Origin: Amycolatopsis vancoresmycina
GTDB lineage: Bacteria; Actinomycetota; Actinomycetes; Mycobacteriales; Pseudonocardiaceae
NCBI RefSeq assembly: GCF_000716785.1
Contig: NZ_JNYY01000007.1
Span: forward strand, 186,001 to 250,000
Direction: 5' to 3'
DNA: 64,000 nt
Shown piece by piece: positions 55,667-64,000 of the stretch. The notes beneath the pieces were generated by a model. It searched no databases, was not told the origin of the DNA, and was given only the letters and a program-made list of their open reading frames with translations. Made by a program: the position numbers and the translations under genes. The first letter of the stretch is position 1. Each line of letters begins with the position of its first letter.

Positions 55667-56661
55667 CGGCGGATCTCCGCCAGCTTCACCGGGCGCCGTT
55701 CCCGGCGGGACACCTCGCACGCCTCCGCGATGTAGAACGCCTCCAGCGCGTCCGCCGCTCCGCACGGGGACGGCGCCCGGCCCGCGACCACGTCCAGGAA
55801 CGCCCGCAGCTCCGTCGTGTACGCCGGGCGGAAGCGCTCCATGAACCCCGGGTACGGCGGCCCCGGCAGCGGCTCCACACCCGGCTCCACCGACCGCAGC
55901 GGCGCCCGGTCGTCCAAGCCGACCACCACGCCGGACACCGAACCCAGCACGTCCAGGCGCACGTCGTAGCCCGCGCCGTTGTAGCGGGTCAGCGACACCG
56001 TGGCCAGAGTTCCGTCGTCCAGGGTCAGCGTCGCCGCCGCCGTGTCCACGTCGCCCGCGTCGTGGAAGAACCGCTCGCCGCGGTTCGCGCCGATCGCGTA
56101 GACCTCGCCGACCTCGCGGCCGCTCACCCAGCGGATGATGTCGAAGTCGTGGACGCCGCAGTCGCGGAACAGGCCGCCCGAGTGGGCCACGTACTCCGCC
56201 GGCGGGGGTGCCGGGTCGAACGTCGTCGCCCGCAGCGTGTGCAGCCAGCCCAGCTCGCCCGACGCGACCGCCGCGCGCGCCGCCGCGTAGCCCGCGTCGA
56301 AGCGGCGCTGGAAACCGATCTGGACCGCCACGTCCGAGGCGCCGATCCGGTCGATGACGGCCAGGGTGCCCGGGATGTCCGCGGCCACCGGCTTTTCGCA
56401 GAACACCGGGATGCCCGCGTCGACCGCCGCGATGATCAGGCCGGGGTGCGCGTCCGTGGCCGCCGTGACGACCAGGCCGTCCAGGCCCGCGGCGAACAGT
56501 TCGCCGAGGGGAACTGACTCGACGCCGAGTTTCGCGGCCGCGGAGGTGGCTCGCGCGGTGTCGACGTCGGCGACGACGACCGACTCGACCTCCTCGAAGC
56601 CCTTCAGCGTCTCCGCGTGCGCGGTGCCGATCCGGCCGGTGCCCGCCAGTCCCAACCTCAT
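55663..56661 (-). CDS. iolG: Inositol 2-dehydrogenase
   Basis: 332 residues of the Gfo/Idh/MocA family: N-terminal LGLAGTGRIGTAHAETLKG, the EKPVAADIPGTLAVIDRIG Lys, QIGFQRRFDAGYAAAR, and GGLFRDCGVHDFDIIRW with the catalytic Asp/His. It oxidises myo-inositol to scyllo-inosose with NAD+. ATG 56661 overlaps the LacI stop by 4 bases, so repressor and dehydrogenase are one operon, divergent from the rest of the inositol genes. Confidence 0.9.
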   Translation of the reverse strand: MRLGLAGTGRIGTAHAETLKGFEEVESVVVADVDTARATSAAAKLGVESVPLGELFAAGLDGLVVTAATDAHPGLIIAAVDAGIPVFCEKPVAADIPGTLAVIDRIGASDVAVQIGFQRRFDAGYAAARAAVASGELGWLHTLRATTFDPAPPPAEYVAHSGGLFRDCGVHDFDIIRWVSGREVGEVYAIGANRGERFFHDAGDVDTAAATLTLDDGTLATVSLTRYNGAGYDVRLDVLGSVSGVVVGLDDRAPLRSVEPGVEPLPGPPYPGFMERFRPAYTTELRAFLDVVAGRAPSPCGAADALEAFYIAEACEVSRRERRPVKLAEIRR

Positions 56662-57677
56662 CGTGGTGCTCCTCCTGTGTCGGAAAACTCGGCGGTGGTC
56701 GCCCGGACCACCAGTGACGGGTGCAGCAGGTGCCGGACCGGCTCCGTGCGTTCCCCGCGGATGCGCTCGGCCAGCGCCTCGAAGGCCAACCGGCCCATCT
56801 CGGTGCGCGGCTGGTCCACCGTGGTGAGCGACAGGTGCCGCAGGGCCGCGAGCGACGTGTTGTCGTAGCCGACGACCGAGACGTCCTCCGGCACGCGCAG
56901 CCCGGCCTCCTCCAGCGCCGAAATGGCCCCCACGGCGTTGAAGTCGTTGCCCGCCACCAGCCCCGTCGGCAGCTGCGCGCGCGAGTAGGTCGCGAGCAGC
57001 TCCCGAACGGACTTCTCGCCGCCGGTGTCGGTGTGCTCGCTGCGCACGACGACCGGCTCCAGCCCGTGCCGCCGCATCGCCGCCTGGAACCCGCGGCGGC
57101 GCTGGGCCGCGCCCGCCGCTCCCCCGCCGTCGAGGTGCGCGATGCGCCGGTGCCCGAGCCCGACGAGGTGGTCGACGGCCAGCGCGGAACCCGCCTCGCC
57201 GTCGTCGTTCACCGTGTCCACTGTGGATGCACGGATCGTCCGCGAGACCAGCACGACCGGGCACTGCTTGGCCGCGACCTGGATCGACGCCGCCGGCACG
57301 ACCGGCGAAAGCAGGATGATCCCCGCCGGCCGGAAGGAAAGCAGGTTGTGCAGGGCGTTCCACTCGCGCGCAGGACTGCGGCCGCCGGTGTTGAGGATGA
57401 GGTCGAAGCCTGCGGCCTGGGCGGCCGCGTCCAGCCCCTCGACGACGTCGGCGAAGAACGCGTTGCGCAGGTCGTTCACCATCACGCCGAGCACGGTGGA
57501 AGTCCGGCTGGCCAGCGAGCGCGCCATCACGTGCGGCTGGTAGCCGAGTTCTTCGGCCGCGCGCAGCACGGCCGCGCGCCGGGCGTCGGAGACCTTCGGT
57601 GAATTCCTCATCACCAGGGAGACCAGCGCGCGGGAAACTCCCGCCCGCGCGGCGACGTCCTCCATCGTCGGACGCAC
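56658..57677 (-). CDS. LacI family repressor of inositol genes
   Basis: 339 residues. N-terminal LacI headpiece (MEDVAARAGVSRALVSLVMRNSPKVSDARRAAVLRAAEELGY) and a periplasmic-binding-like domain (VLGVMVNDLRNAFFADVVEG, GYDNTSLAALRHLSLTTVDQP). GTG start. It faces iolE across 114 bases that hold two LacI-type operators, so it should control both directions, with an inositol intermediate as inducer. Confidence 0.92.
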   Translation of the reverse strand: MRPTMEDVAARAGVSRALVSLVMRNSPKVSDARRAAVLRAAEELGYQPHVMARSLASRTSTVLGVMVNDLRNAFFADVVEGLDAAAQAAGFDLILNTGGRSPAREWNALHNLLSFRPAGIILLSPVVPAASIQVAAKQCPVVLVSRTIRASTVDTVNDDGEAGSALAVDHLVGLGHRRIAHLDGGGAAGAAQRRRGFQAAMRRHGLEPVVVRSEHTDTGGEKSVRELLATYSRAQLPTGLVAGNDFNAVGAISALEEAGLRVPEDVSVVGYDNTSLAALRHLSLTTVDQPRTEMGRLAFEALAERIRGERTEPVRHLLHPSLVVRATTAEFSDTGGAPR

Positions 57678-57738
57678 GACCCCACCTCCCCTGATCTCGG
57701 AAAACTCAGCCTTGACTTTGCTGTGACGGACGCTACAA

Positions 57739-57770
57739 GATTAGAGCGCTCTAATCAATAGAGCGCTCCA
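57739..57770. promoter_or_regulatory. Two LacI operators in the inositol divergent promoter
   Basis: A perfect 18-base dyad, GATTAGAGCGCTCTAATC (57739-57756), and a second site with the same GAGCGCTC core (57759-57770). Centres are 17 bases apart. The central CG is the LacI family hallmark. They overlap where the divergent promoters must be. Confidence 0.75.
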
Positions 57771-57791
57771 ACGGACCAACGGAGGCCCCTT

Positions 57792-58670
57792 GTGACAGCG
57801 ACGATCCGCGTGGCCGCCGCCCCGATCTCTTGGGGCGTCTGCGAAGTCCCGGGCTGGGGCCGGGTACTGGACGCGGCGACCGTCCTCGGCGAGATGGCGG
57901 AGCTCGGCGTCCAGGCGACCGAGCTGGGCCCGCCGGGGTACCTCCCGCGCGACCCGGCCGGGCTGCGGGCGCTGCTGGGCGGGTACGACCTGACGCTCGT
58001 CGGCGGCTTCCTCGCCGTCGTCCTCCACGAAAACCAGGAGCACGCCCTCGCGGAAGCCGAAGAATCCGCGGCGCTGTTCGCCGCGTGCGGAGGTGACGTC
58101 CTCGTCCTCGCGGCCGCGACCGGCCTCGACGGCTACGACGACCGGCCGAAGCTGAGCGATGCCGAATGGACGACGCTCATCGACACCGCGGGCAAGATCC
58201 GTGACATCGCGGCCGGCCACGGCCTGCGCACCGTGCTGCACCCGCACGTCGGGACGCACGTGGAGCAGCAGGCCGAGGTCGAGCGCTTCCTCGCCGATTC
58301 CGATCTCGGGTTGTGCCTCGACACCGGCCACCTGATGATCGGCGGGACGGATCCGGTCGAGCTGGCGCAGCGGTATCCCGAACGGGTGGGGCACGTGCAT
58401 CTCAAGGACGTCCGAGAAGACCTGGCGGCCGAGGTCCGCGCGGGACGGCTCGGCTACACCGACGCGGTCGGGCGGGGCATCTACACCCCGCTCGGCGAGG
58501 GGGACGTGGACGTGGCGTCGATGGTGCGCTCCGTCCAGGCGGCCGGCTACGACGGCTGGTACGTCCTCGAACAGGACACCGCCCTCGGCGCGGAGAGCCC
58601 CGACGACCTACCCCGGCGGGACACCGAGCGCAGCCTGGCCCACCTCGCGAAGATCATCGGCTCCCTCTAA
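57792..58670 (+). CDS. iolE: myo-Inosose-2 dehydratase (IolE-like)
   Basis: 292 residues of the xylose-isomerase-like TIM barrel. The opening AAAPISWGVCEVPGWGRVLD is the IolE signature; metal ligands appear in LHPHVGTHVE, CLDTGHL and HVHLKDV, and YVLEQDTAL closes the barrel. It dehydrates inosose to 3D-trihydroxycyclohexane-dione. An isomerase (IolI) role is possible for this fold. GTG 57792. Confidence 0.85.
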   Translation: MTATIRVAAAPISWGVCEVPGWGRVLDAATVLGEMAELGVQATELGPPGYLPRDPAGLRALLGGYDLTLVGGFLAVVLHENQEHALAEAEESAALFAACGGDVLVLAAATGLDGYDDRPKLSDAEWTTLIDTAGKIRDIAAGHGLRTVLHPHVGTHVEQQAEVERFLADSDLGLCLDTGHLMIGGTDPVELAQRYPERVGHVHLKDVREDLAAEVRAGRLGYTDAVGRGIYTPLGEGDVDVASMVRSVQAAGYDGWYVLEQDTALGAESPDDLPRRDTERSLAHLAKIIGSL

Positions 58671-58693
58671 CCCCTGGTCCCAAAGGAGTGACT

Positions 58694-59689
58694 ATGTTGC
58701 CTCTGAAGAAGCTGGCCGGCGTGGCGGCGATCGCCGCCGCCGCGCTGGTCCTCGCCGCCTGCAGCGGCCCCACCGCCGACAACGCCAAGAGCAGCTCCAG
58801 CGCCCCGGCCGCCGCGGCGCCGAGCGCGGGCGGCCCGCTGAAGGTCGCCGTGGTGACGCACGGCAGTGCCGGCGACGCCTTCTGGAACGTCGTGAAGAAC
58901 GGCGCCGAGCAGGCGGGCAAGGACCTGAACGTCGGCGTCGACTACTTCTCCGACGGCGACCCGGGCAACCAGGCTCGGCTGATCGACAACGCGGTCGCCC
59001 AGAAGGTCGGCGGCCTGGTCGTCTCGATGGCGAACCCGCAAGCCCTGCAGACGTCGATCCAGAACGCGGTGAAGGCCGGCATCCCGGTCATCACGATCAA
59101 CTCCGGCGAGGACTTCAGCGCCCAGTTCGGCGCGATCGCCCACGTCGGGCAGAGCGAGGGCCTCGCGGGCCAGGGCGCCGGCCAGCGGCTCAAGGCGGCA
59201 GGCAAGACCAAGCTGCTGTGCGTCATCCACGAGGCCGGCAACATCGGCCAGAACCAGCGCTGTGACGGCGCGAAGCAGTCTTTCGGCAACGTCACGACGC
59301 TGCAGGTCGACATCTCCAACCCGACCGACGCGCAGGCCCGCATCCGCGGCGCGCTGCAGTCCGACCCGTCGATCGACGCGGTGCTGGCGCTGAACTCCCA
59401 GGTCGCCGCCCGCGCGGTCGCCGCCGCGAAGGAAGCCAGTTCCAAGGCGCAGGTCGCCACCTTCGACCTCAACGCCGACGTCGTCGCGGCCATCAAGGAC
59501 GGCAGCATCCTCTTCGCCGTCGACCAGCAGCAGTACGAGCAGGGCTACCTGCCGATCGTGTTCCTCAAGCTGTACAAGGAGAACGGCAACACCATCGGCG
59601 GCGGCCACCCGGTGCAGACCGGCCCCGGCTTCGTCGACAAGACCAACATCGACACCATCGCCCCGTACGCGCAGCGCGGCACGCGATGA
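58694..59689 (+). CDS. Sugar ABC transporter substrate-binding lipoprotein (inositol)
   Basis: 331 residues. Lipoprotein signal with lipobox ending at Cys23 (LVLAAC), a short Ser/Ala linker, then a type-I sugar-binding fold of the RbsB/IbpA kind (VAVVTHGSAGDAFWNVVKNGAEQAG). AAAGGAG precedes the ATG. Followed by its permease (ATGA overlap) and ATPase. Inositol as ligand is inferred from the cluster. Confidence 0.92.
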   Translation: MLPLKKLAGVAAIAAAALVLAACSGPTADNAKSSSSAPAAAAPSAGGPLKVAVVTHGSAGDAFWNVVKNGAEQAGKDLNVGVDYFSDGDPGNQARLIDNAVAQKVGGLVVSMANPQALQTSIQNAVKAGIPVITINSGEDFSAQFGAIAHVGQSEGLAGQGAGQRLKAAGKTKLLCVIHEAGNIGQNQRCDGAKQSFGNVTTLQVDISNPTDAQARIRGALQSDPSIDAVLALNSQVAARAVAAAKEASSKAQVATFDLNADVVAAIKDGSILFAVDQQQYEQGYLPIVFLKLYKENGNTIGGGHPVQTGPGFVDKTNIDTIAPYAQRGTR

Positions 59690-60729
59690 CCGCAGCCATC
59701 CAAGCGCAGCCCGACGAGCGCGTCGCCAAGAAGGGACTGACCGACCGGCTGGTCGTCCGCCCCGAAATCGGCGCGCTCCTCGGCGCCGTGCTGGTCTTCG
59801 CCTTCTTCTCCGTGGTCACCGGCCAGTTCCTCAGCCCGCTGGGCGTGGCGACCTGGCTCGACGACTCCTCGACGCTGGGCATCATGGCCGTCGTGGTCGC
59901 GCTGCTCATGGTCGGCGGCGAGTTCGACCTCTCGGCCGGCGTCATGACGGCGTCGACGTCGCTGGTCACCGCGATCCTGGCGACGCAGGCGGGCTGGAAC
60001 GTCTGGGTCGCGCTGCTGGCATCGCTGGTGTTCGCGCTCGGTGTCGGCGCGTTCAACGGCTGGCTGGTGATGAAGACCGGGCTGCCCAGCTTCATCGTCA
60101 CGCTGGGGTCGTTCCTGGCCCTGCAGGGCCTCAACCTCGGCGTGACGCGGCTGGTCACCAACACCGTCCAGGTGTCGGGGATGCGCTCGACCAGCGGCTA
60201 CGAGTCGGCCGGCGGGCTGTTCGCCTCGACGTTCGACATCGGCGGCACGGAGTTCCAGTCGTCGATCGTCTGGTGGATCGTGGTCACGGCGATCGCCGCG
60301 TGGCTGCTGGTGCGGACCCGGTTCGGCAACTGGATCTTCGCGGTCGGCGGGTCGCAGGTGTCGGCCCGCTCGGTCGGCGTGCCGGTGGTGCGCACGAAGA
60401 TCCTGCTGTTCATGGGCACCGCGCTCGGCGCGTGGCTGGTCGGCTCGATCAACATCCTGCGCTTCGCCAGTGTGCAGGCGAACCAGGGCATCGGGCTGGA
60501 GTTCCAGTACATCATCGCGGCGGTGATCGGCGGCTGCCTGCTCACCGGCGGGTTCGGCTCGGCGGTGGGCGCGGCGATCGGCGCGCTGATCTTCGGCATG
60601 GCGCGGCAGGGCATCGTGTTCGCGCAGTGGAACAGCGACTGGTTCATGCTGTTCCTCGGCGTCATGCTGCTGGCCGCGGTCCTGGTCAACAACGCCTTCC
60701 GGCGCCGCGCGGAGAGGGTACGCCGATGA
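59686..60729 (+). CDS. Sugar ABC transporter permease (inositol)
   Basis: 347 residues with about ten membrane helices of the BPD_transp_2/RbsC family. Landmarks: MVGGEFDLSAGVM, GAFNGWLVMKTGLPSFIVTLG, and NQGIGLEFQYIIAAVIGGCLLTGG with GSAVGAAIGAL. Overlaps both neighbours as ATGA, so the importer is made as a unit. Confidence 0.93.
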   Translation: MTAAIQAQPDERVAKKGLTDRLVVRPEIGALLGAVLVFAFFSVVTGQFLSPLGVATWLDDSSTLGIMAVVVALLMVGGEFDLSAGVMTASTSLVTAILATQAGWNVWVALLASLVFALGVGAFNGWLVMKTGLPSFIVTLGSFLALQGLNLGVTRLVTNTVQVSGMRSTSGYESAGGLFASTFDIGGTEFQSSIVWWIVVTAIAAWLLVRTRFGNWIFAVGGSQVSARSVGVPVVRTKILLFMGTALGAWLVGSINILRFASVQANQGIGLEFQYIIAAVIGGCLLTGGFGSAVGAAIGALIFGMARQGIVFAQWNSDWFMLFLGVMLLAAVLVNNAFRRRAERVRR

Positions 60730-61505
60730 GCCTGCTCGAAGTTCGCGACATCGGGAAGACCTACGGCAGCGTGATCGCGCTGCGCGATGTGTCCGCTGTG
60801 GTCAATGCGGGCGAGGTGACCTGCGTGCTCGGCGACAACGGCGCCGGGAAGTCGACCCTGATCAAGATCCTCGCCGGGGTGCACCAGCACGACCGCGGCG
60901 AGTTCCTGGTCGAGGGCGAGCCGGTGCGGTTCTCCTCGCCGCGCGAGGCCCTCGACCGCGGGATCGCGACCGTGTACCAGGACCTCGCCGTGGTGCCGCT
61001 GATGAGCGTCTGGCGGAACTTCTTCCTCGGCTCCGAGCCGACGACCGGGTTCGGCCCGTTCCGAATGCTCGACCGCAGGAAGGGCCGCGAGACGACGAAG
61101 AAGGCGTTGTCCGACATGGGCATCGACCTGCGGGACGTCGAGCAGCCGGTCGGGACGCTCTCGGGCGGCGAACGCCAGTGCGTCGCGATCGCGCGCGCGG
61201 TGTACTTCGGTGCGAAGGTGCTGATCCTGGACGAGCCGACCGCCGCCCTCGGCGTCAAGCAGGCCGGCGTGGTGCTCAAGTACGTCGCCCAGGCCCGTGA
61301 CCGCGGGCTCGGCGTCGTGCTGATCACGCACAACCCGCACCACGCCTACCCGGTCGCCGACCGGTTCCTGCTGCTCAAGCGGGGTGCCGCGCTCGGGCAC
61401 TACGAGAAGTCCGAGATCGACATCAACGAGCTGACCCGGCAGATGGCGGGCGGTGCCGAACTGGAAGCCCTCGAACACGAGCTGCGGCAGGTGGAGAAGG
61501 CGTGA
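60726..61505 (+). CDS. Sugar ABC transporter ATP-binding protein (inositol)
   Basis: 259 residues, a single ABC domain: Walker A GDNGAGKST, Q-loop VYQDLAV, signature LSGGERQCVAIARAV, Walker B VLILDEPTAALG and switch His in LITHNPHHA. Many sugar ATPases of this class (RbsA) have two fused domains; this one has one, so it should act as a homodimer. Confidence 0.93.
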   Translation: MSLLEVRDIGKTYGSVIALRDVSAVVNAGEVTCVLGDNGAGKSTLIKILAGVHQHDRGEFLVEGEPVRFSSPREALDRGIATVYQDLAVVPLMSVWRNFFLGSEPTTGFGPFRMLDRRKGRETTKKALSDMGIDLRDVEQPVGTLSGGERQCVAIARAVYFGAKVLILDEPTAALGVKQAGVVLKYVAQARDRGLGVVLITHNPHHAYPVADRFLLLKRGAALGHYEKSEIDINELTRQMAGGAELEALEHELRQVEKA

Positions 61506-61539
61506 CGCCCGCCGACGCACTCGTTCCCGCGGAGGCGGA

Positions 61540-62469
61540 ATGACCATCGAAGCGCTGACGATCGGCCGGGTGGGTGTCGACCTCTACCCGGAACAGAGCG
61601 GCGTGCCCCTGGCCGGGGTCAGCACGTTCGCGAAGTCGCTCGGCGGGACCGCGACCAACGTCGCGGTCGCCGCCGCGCGGCTCGGCCGGCGCACGGCGGT
61701 GCTCACCAAGGTCGGCCCGGACGGCTTCGGCGACTACGTCCGGCAGGCCCTGGACGGCTTCGGCGTCTCCCCGGACTTCGTCGGCACCTCGCCGGATCTG
61801 CAGACGCCGGTGGTGTTCTGCGAGCTGAACCCGCCCGCGGACCCGCCGCTGCTGTTCTACCGCTCGCCGATCGCGCCCGACCTCACGCTCACCGACGACG
61901 ACGTGCCGTGGGACGTCGTCGAGTCGGTGCCGCTGCTGTGGGTCACCGGCACCGGCGTGTCCGCGGAACCGGCGCGGACGACCCAGCGGAAGATCCTGGA
62001 AGCGCGGGGCCGCGGGGAGCACACCGTCCTCGACCTCGACTACCGGCCGATGTTCTGGCCGTCGGTGGCCGAGGCCCGCGAAGCGATCGGCGGGCTGCTC
62101 GACCACGTCACGGTCGCGGTCGGCAACCGCACCGAGGTCGAGGTCGCCGTCGGGACCGCCGACCCGGACGCCGCCGCGGACCGCCTGCTGGCGCGGGGCC
62201 TGCGGCTCGCCGTGATCAAGAAGGGGGCCGAAGGCGTGCTGGTGGCGACCCCGGACGGGCGGTCGACCGTGCCGCCGCAACGCGTCGAGGTCGTCTGCGG
62301 GCTGGGCGCCGGGGACGGCTTCGGCGGGGCGCTGATCCACGGGCTGCTGTCCGGCTGGGATCCGGTGCGCATCGCGGAGTACGCGAACGCGGCGGGTGCG
62401 CTGGTGGCGTCGCGGCTGGCCTGTGCCGACGCCATGCCGACCGCCGCCGAAATCGAGGAGCTGCTGTGA
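61540..62469 (+). CDS. iolC: 5-Dehydro-2-deoxygluconokinase
   Basis: 309 residues of the PfkB/ribokinase family: LTIGRVGVDLYPEQSGVPL, KSLGGTATNVAVAAARLGRR, and the ATP/catalytic motif CGLGAGDGFGGALIHGLL with catalytic Asp. It phosphorylates 2-deoxy-5-keto-gluconate in inositol breakdown. ATG after GGAGGCGG. The next gene overlaps by 4 bases. Confidence 0.92.
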   Translation: MTIEALTIGRVGVDLYPEQSGVPLAGVSTFAKSLGGTATNVAVAAARLGRRTAVLTKVGPDGFGDYVRQALDGFGVSPDFVGTSPDLQTPVVFCELNPPADPPLLFYRSPIAPDLTLTDDDVPWDVVESVPLLWVTGTGVSAEPARTTQRKILEARGRGEHTVLDLDYRPMFWPSVAEAREAIGGLLDHVTVAVGNRTEVEVAVGTADPDAAADRLLARGLRLAVIKKGAEGVLVATPDGRSTVPPQRVEVVCGLGAGDGFGGALIHGLLSGWDPVRIAEYANAAGALVASRLACADAMPTAAEIEELL

Positions 62470-63356
62470 TCCTCACCGACGACCGCTGGCGGGACCTCCT
62501 GCACGTCCGCGCCACCAACCCCGGGGCGATCCGGCAGGCGTACGCGACCCGGCGCCGGCGGTCGAAGCTGCTGTCCGACCAGGGCACGCTGTTCCTGGTC
62601 GCGGCCGACCACCCGGCCCGGGGCGCCCTGGGCGTCGGCGAGGACCCCCTCGCCATGGCCGACCGGCGGACCCTGCTCGAACGGCTGCTCGTCGCGCTGG
62701 CCAACCCCGCGGTCGACGGCTTCCTCGGCACCCCCGACGTCGTCGAGGAACTGCTGCTGCTCGGCGCGCTGCACGACAAGGTCGTCTTCGGCTCGATGAA
62801 CCGCGGCGGCCTGGCCGGCGCCGACTGGGAGATCGACGACCGGTTCACCGGCTACGACGCCCGCACCCTCGTCGACTGCGGGCTCGACGGCGGCAAGATG
62901 CTGCTGCGCCTGGTCGACTCGGACCCGGGCACGGTCCCGACGCTGCAGGCCTGCGCCGACGCCGTCACCGAGCTGGCCGCGTACGGCCTGGTCGCCATGG
63001 TGGAACCGCTGCCCTACCGCCGTTCGGACGGGAAACTGGTGCTGCAGCAGGATCCCGTGTCGCTCGCGCGGGCGGTTACGGTGGCTTCGGGGCTCGGCGT
63101 GACGTCGGCGCACACGTGGCTGAAGCTGCCGCCCACCGACTCGGCGGCCGTGCTGGGCGCCACCACGCTGCCGGTGGTGGTGCTCGGCGGCGTGCCGTCG
63201 GGCGACCCGGCCGCCGACCTGGCCTCGTGGGGCCGGACGTTGCGCCACGACGTCGTCCGCGGCCTGGTCGTCGGCCGCACCCTGCTCTACCCGCCGGGCG
63301 GTGACGTCGGCGCCGCCGTGGAAGCCGCCGCGAAGGTCCTGGAGGCCGCGAAGTGA
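62466..63356 (+). CDS. DeoC-like aldolase of the inositol cluster (Cgl0158 family)
   Basis: 296 residues of a (beta/alpha)8 barrel: FLVAADHPARGALGVG, DKVVFGSMNRGGLAG, DGGKMLLRLVDSD, AMVEPLPYRR and WLKLPPTDS, the last with the Lys of the barrel. This family replaces or complements IolJ in actinobacterial inositol clusters, splitting the kinase product. GTG start coupled to iolC by GTGA, and to iolB downstream in the same way. Confidence 0.85.
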   Translation: MILTDDRWRDLLHVRATNPGAIRQAYATRRRRSKLLSDQGTLFLVAADHPARGALGVGEDPLAMADRRTLLERLLVALANPAVDGFLGTPDVVEELLLLGALHDKVVFGSMNRGGLAGADWEIDDRFTGYDARTLVDCGLDGGKMLLRLVDSDPGTVPTLQACADAVTELAAYGLVAMVEPLPYRRSDGKLVLQQDPVSLARAVTVASGLGVTSAHTWLKLPPTDSAAVLGATTLPVVVLGGVPSGDPAADLASWGRTLRHDVVRGLVVGRTLLYPPGGDVGAAVEAAAKVLEAAK

Positions 63357-64000
63357 GCAAGCTGCACCGTCCGCTCGGCACCCTGTCCGACGACGCCGAC
63401 CCGGTCCGGCTGACCCCGGACAGCGCGGGCTGGACGTACACCGGGCTCCGGGTGCTTTCCCTGGCCCCCGGCGAGGTCCGGGTGCTGCACACCGGCGAAT
63501 TCGAGGCGTTCGTGCTGCCGCTGGCCGGTTCGGCGACCGTCCGCGTCGACGGCGAGACCTTCGAGCTGGCCGGCCGCTCGTCGGTCTTCGCCCGCGTGAC
63601 GGACTTCGCGTACGTCCCCCGGGACGCCGAAGTCGAGTTGTCGACAACGGACGGTCTCGAGGTCGCGCTGCCGATGACGCGCTGCTCCCGGCGGCTGACC
63701 CCGCGGTACGGGCCTGCCGAGGACGTCCCGGTGGAGGTGCGGGGCGCCGGGCAGGCGACGCGGCAGGTGACCAATTTCGGCGTGCCCGGGGTGTGGGACC
63801 ACGCGGACAAGCTGAACGCGTGCGAGCTGATCACGCCGGGCGGCAACTGGTCGTCGTACCCGCCGCACAAGCACGACGAGGCGACCGGGTGCGAGGTCGT
63901 CAACGAGGAGATCTACTACTTCCGCATCGCCGGCCGCGACGGCGTGACGCCGTCCCGCGAAGGCTTCGGCCTGCACCGGACGTACACCGGCGACGGCGAC
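63353..64000 (+). CDS. iolB: 5-Deoxy-glucuronate isomerase (3' end outside window)
   Basis: 216 codons are visible and the frame is still open at 64000; family length is about 270-300. The opening MSKLHRPLGTL, cupin strands (EFEAFVLPLAGSATVRVDG), and the metal-binding stretch PPHKHDEATGCEVVNEEIYYF match IolB. GTG 63353 overlaps the aldolase stop. It isomerises 5-deoxy-glucuronate to 2-deoxy-5-keto-gluconate, the substrate of IolC. Confidence 0.94.
   Translation, partial: MSKLHRPLGTLSDDADPVRLTPDSAGWTYTGLRVLSLAPGEVRVLHTGEFEAFVLPLAGSATVRVDGETFELAGRSSVFARVTDFAYVPRDAEVELSTTDGLEVALPMTRCSRRLTPRYGPAEDVPVEVRGAGQATRQVTNFGVPGVWDHADKLNACELITPGGNWSSYPPHKHDEATGCEVVNEEIYYFRIAGRDGVTPSREGFGLHRTYTGDGD

Overview
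This is high-GC actinobacterial DNA, most like Amycolatopsis or a close relative in the Pseudonocardiaceae. The reasons are GC-rich third positions, frequent GTG starts, start codons sitting directly behind TANNNT -10 boxes, a GlnR-type box before amtB, and a dispersed GTGAGTGGT hairpin family. The genus is my inference. No rRNA, tRNA, insertion sequence, phage or CRISPR was seen, and coding density is high.

Layout. 1-2.7 kb: a partial Ku gene, a small hypothetical gene, and a TetR-SDR pair. 2.69-3.08 kb: a tandem array of six mini-genes on the minus strand. Each has its own Shine-Dalgarno and encodes the same hexapeptide, MRNRES, then stop. This is the most unusual object in the window. 3.2-9.5 kb: a membrane diguanylate cyclase, the nitrogen operon amtB-glnB-glnD (minus), and an RlmA-type methyltransferase. 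9.6-16.3 kb: mixed metabolism, including an FhuF-like protein, an ECF41-like sigma factor, a LysR/SDR pair, metY with a CoA-binding partner, and an MBL protein. 16.25-34.8 kb: a purine and ureide degradation region. 34.9-46.8 kb: two paralogous proteins of unknown family and the chromosome/secretion genes ftsY, smc and acyP, with anmK and an SSS transporter between ftsY and smc. 46.9-55.7 kb: a TetR/flavoprotein pair, kdpDE without kdpFABC, asnB, and a LysR gene that looks frameshifted. 55.7-64 kb: a myo-inositol uptake and catabolism cluster cut by the window end.

Pathways. A three-subunit xanthine dehydrogenase plus an aminohydrolase (23.2-28.1 kb) feeds urate to urate oxidase, HIU hydrolase and OHCU decarboxylase (19.3-20.9 kb). 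Allantoinase and allantoicase follow (16.3-18.6 kb). Malate synthase (32.3-33.9 kb) would take the resulting glyoxylate. PucR, IclR and a small HTH protein sit at the divergent control points. The inositol cluster has a LacI repressor, two GAGCGCTC-centred operators, an ABC importer, iolG, iolE, iolC, a DeoC-like aldolase and iolB. The nitrogen operon has GAAAC boxes at GlnR spacing in front of it.

In many actinobacteria acyP, smc, ftsY, amtB, glnB and glnD are neighbours. Here they keep order and strand but are separated by about 28.6 kb of mostly catabolic genes.
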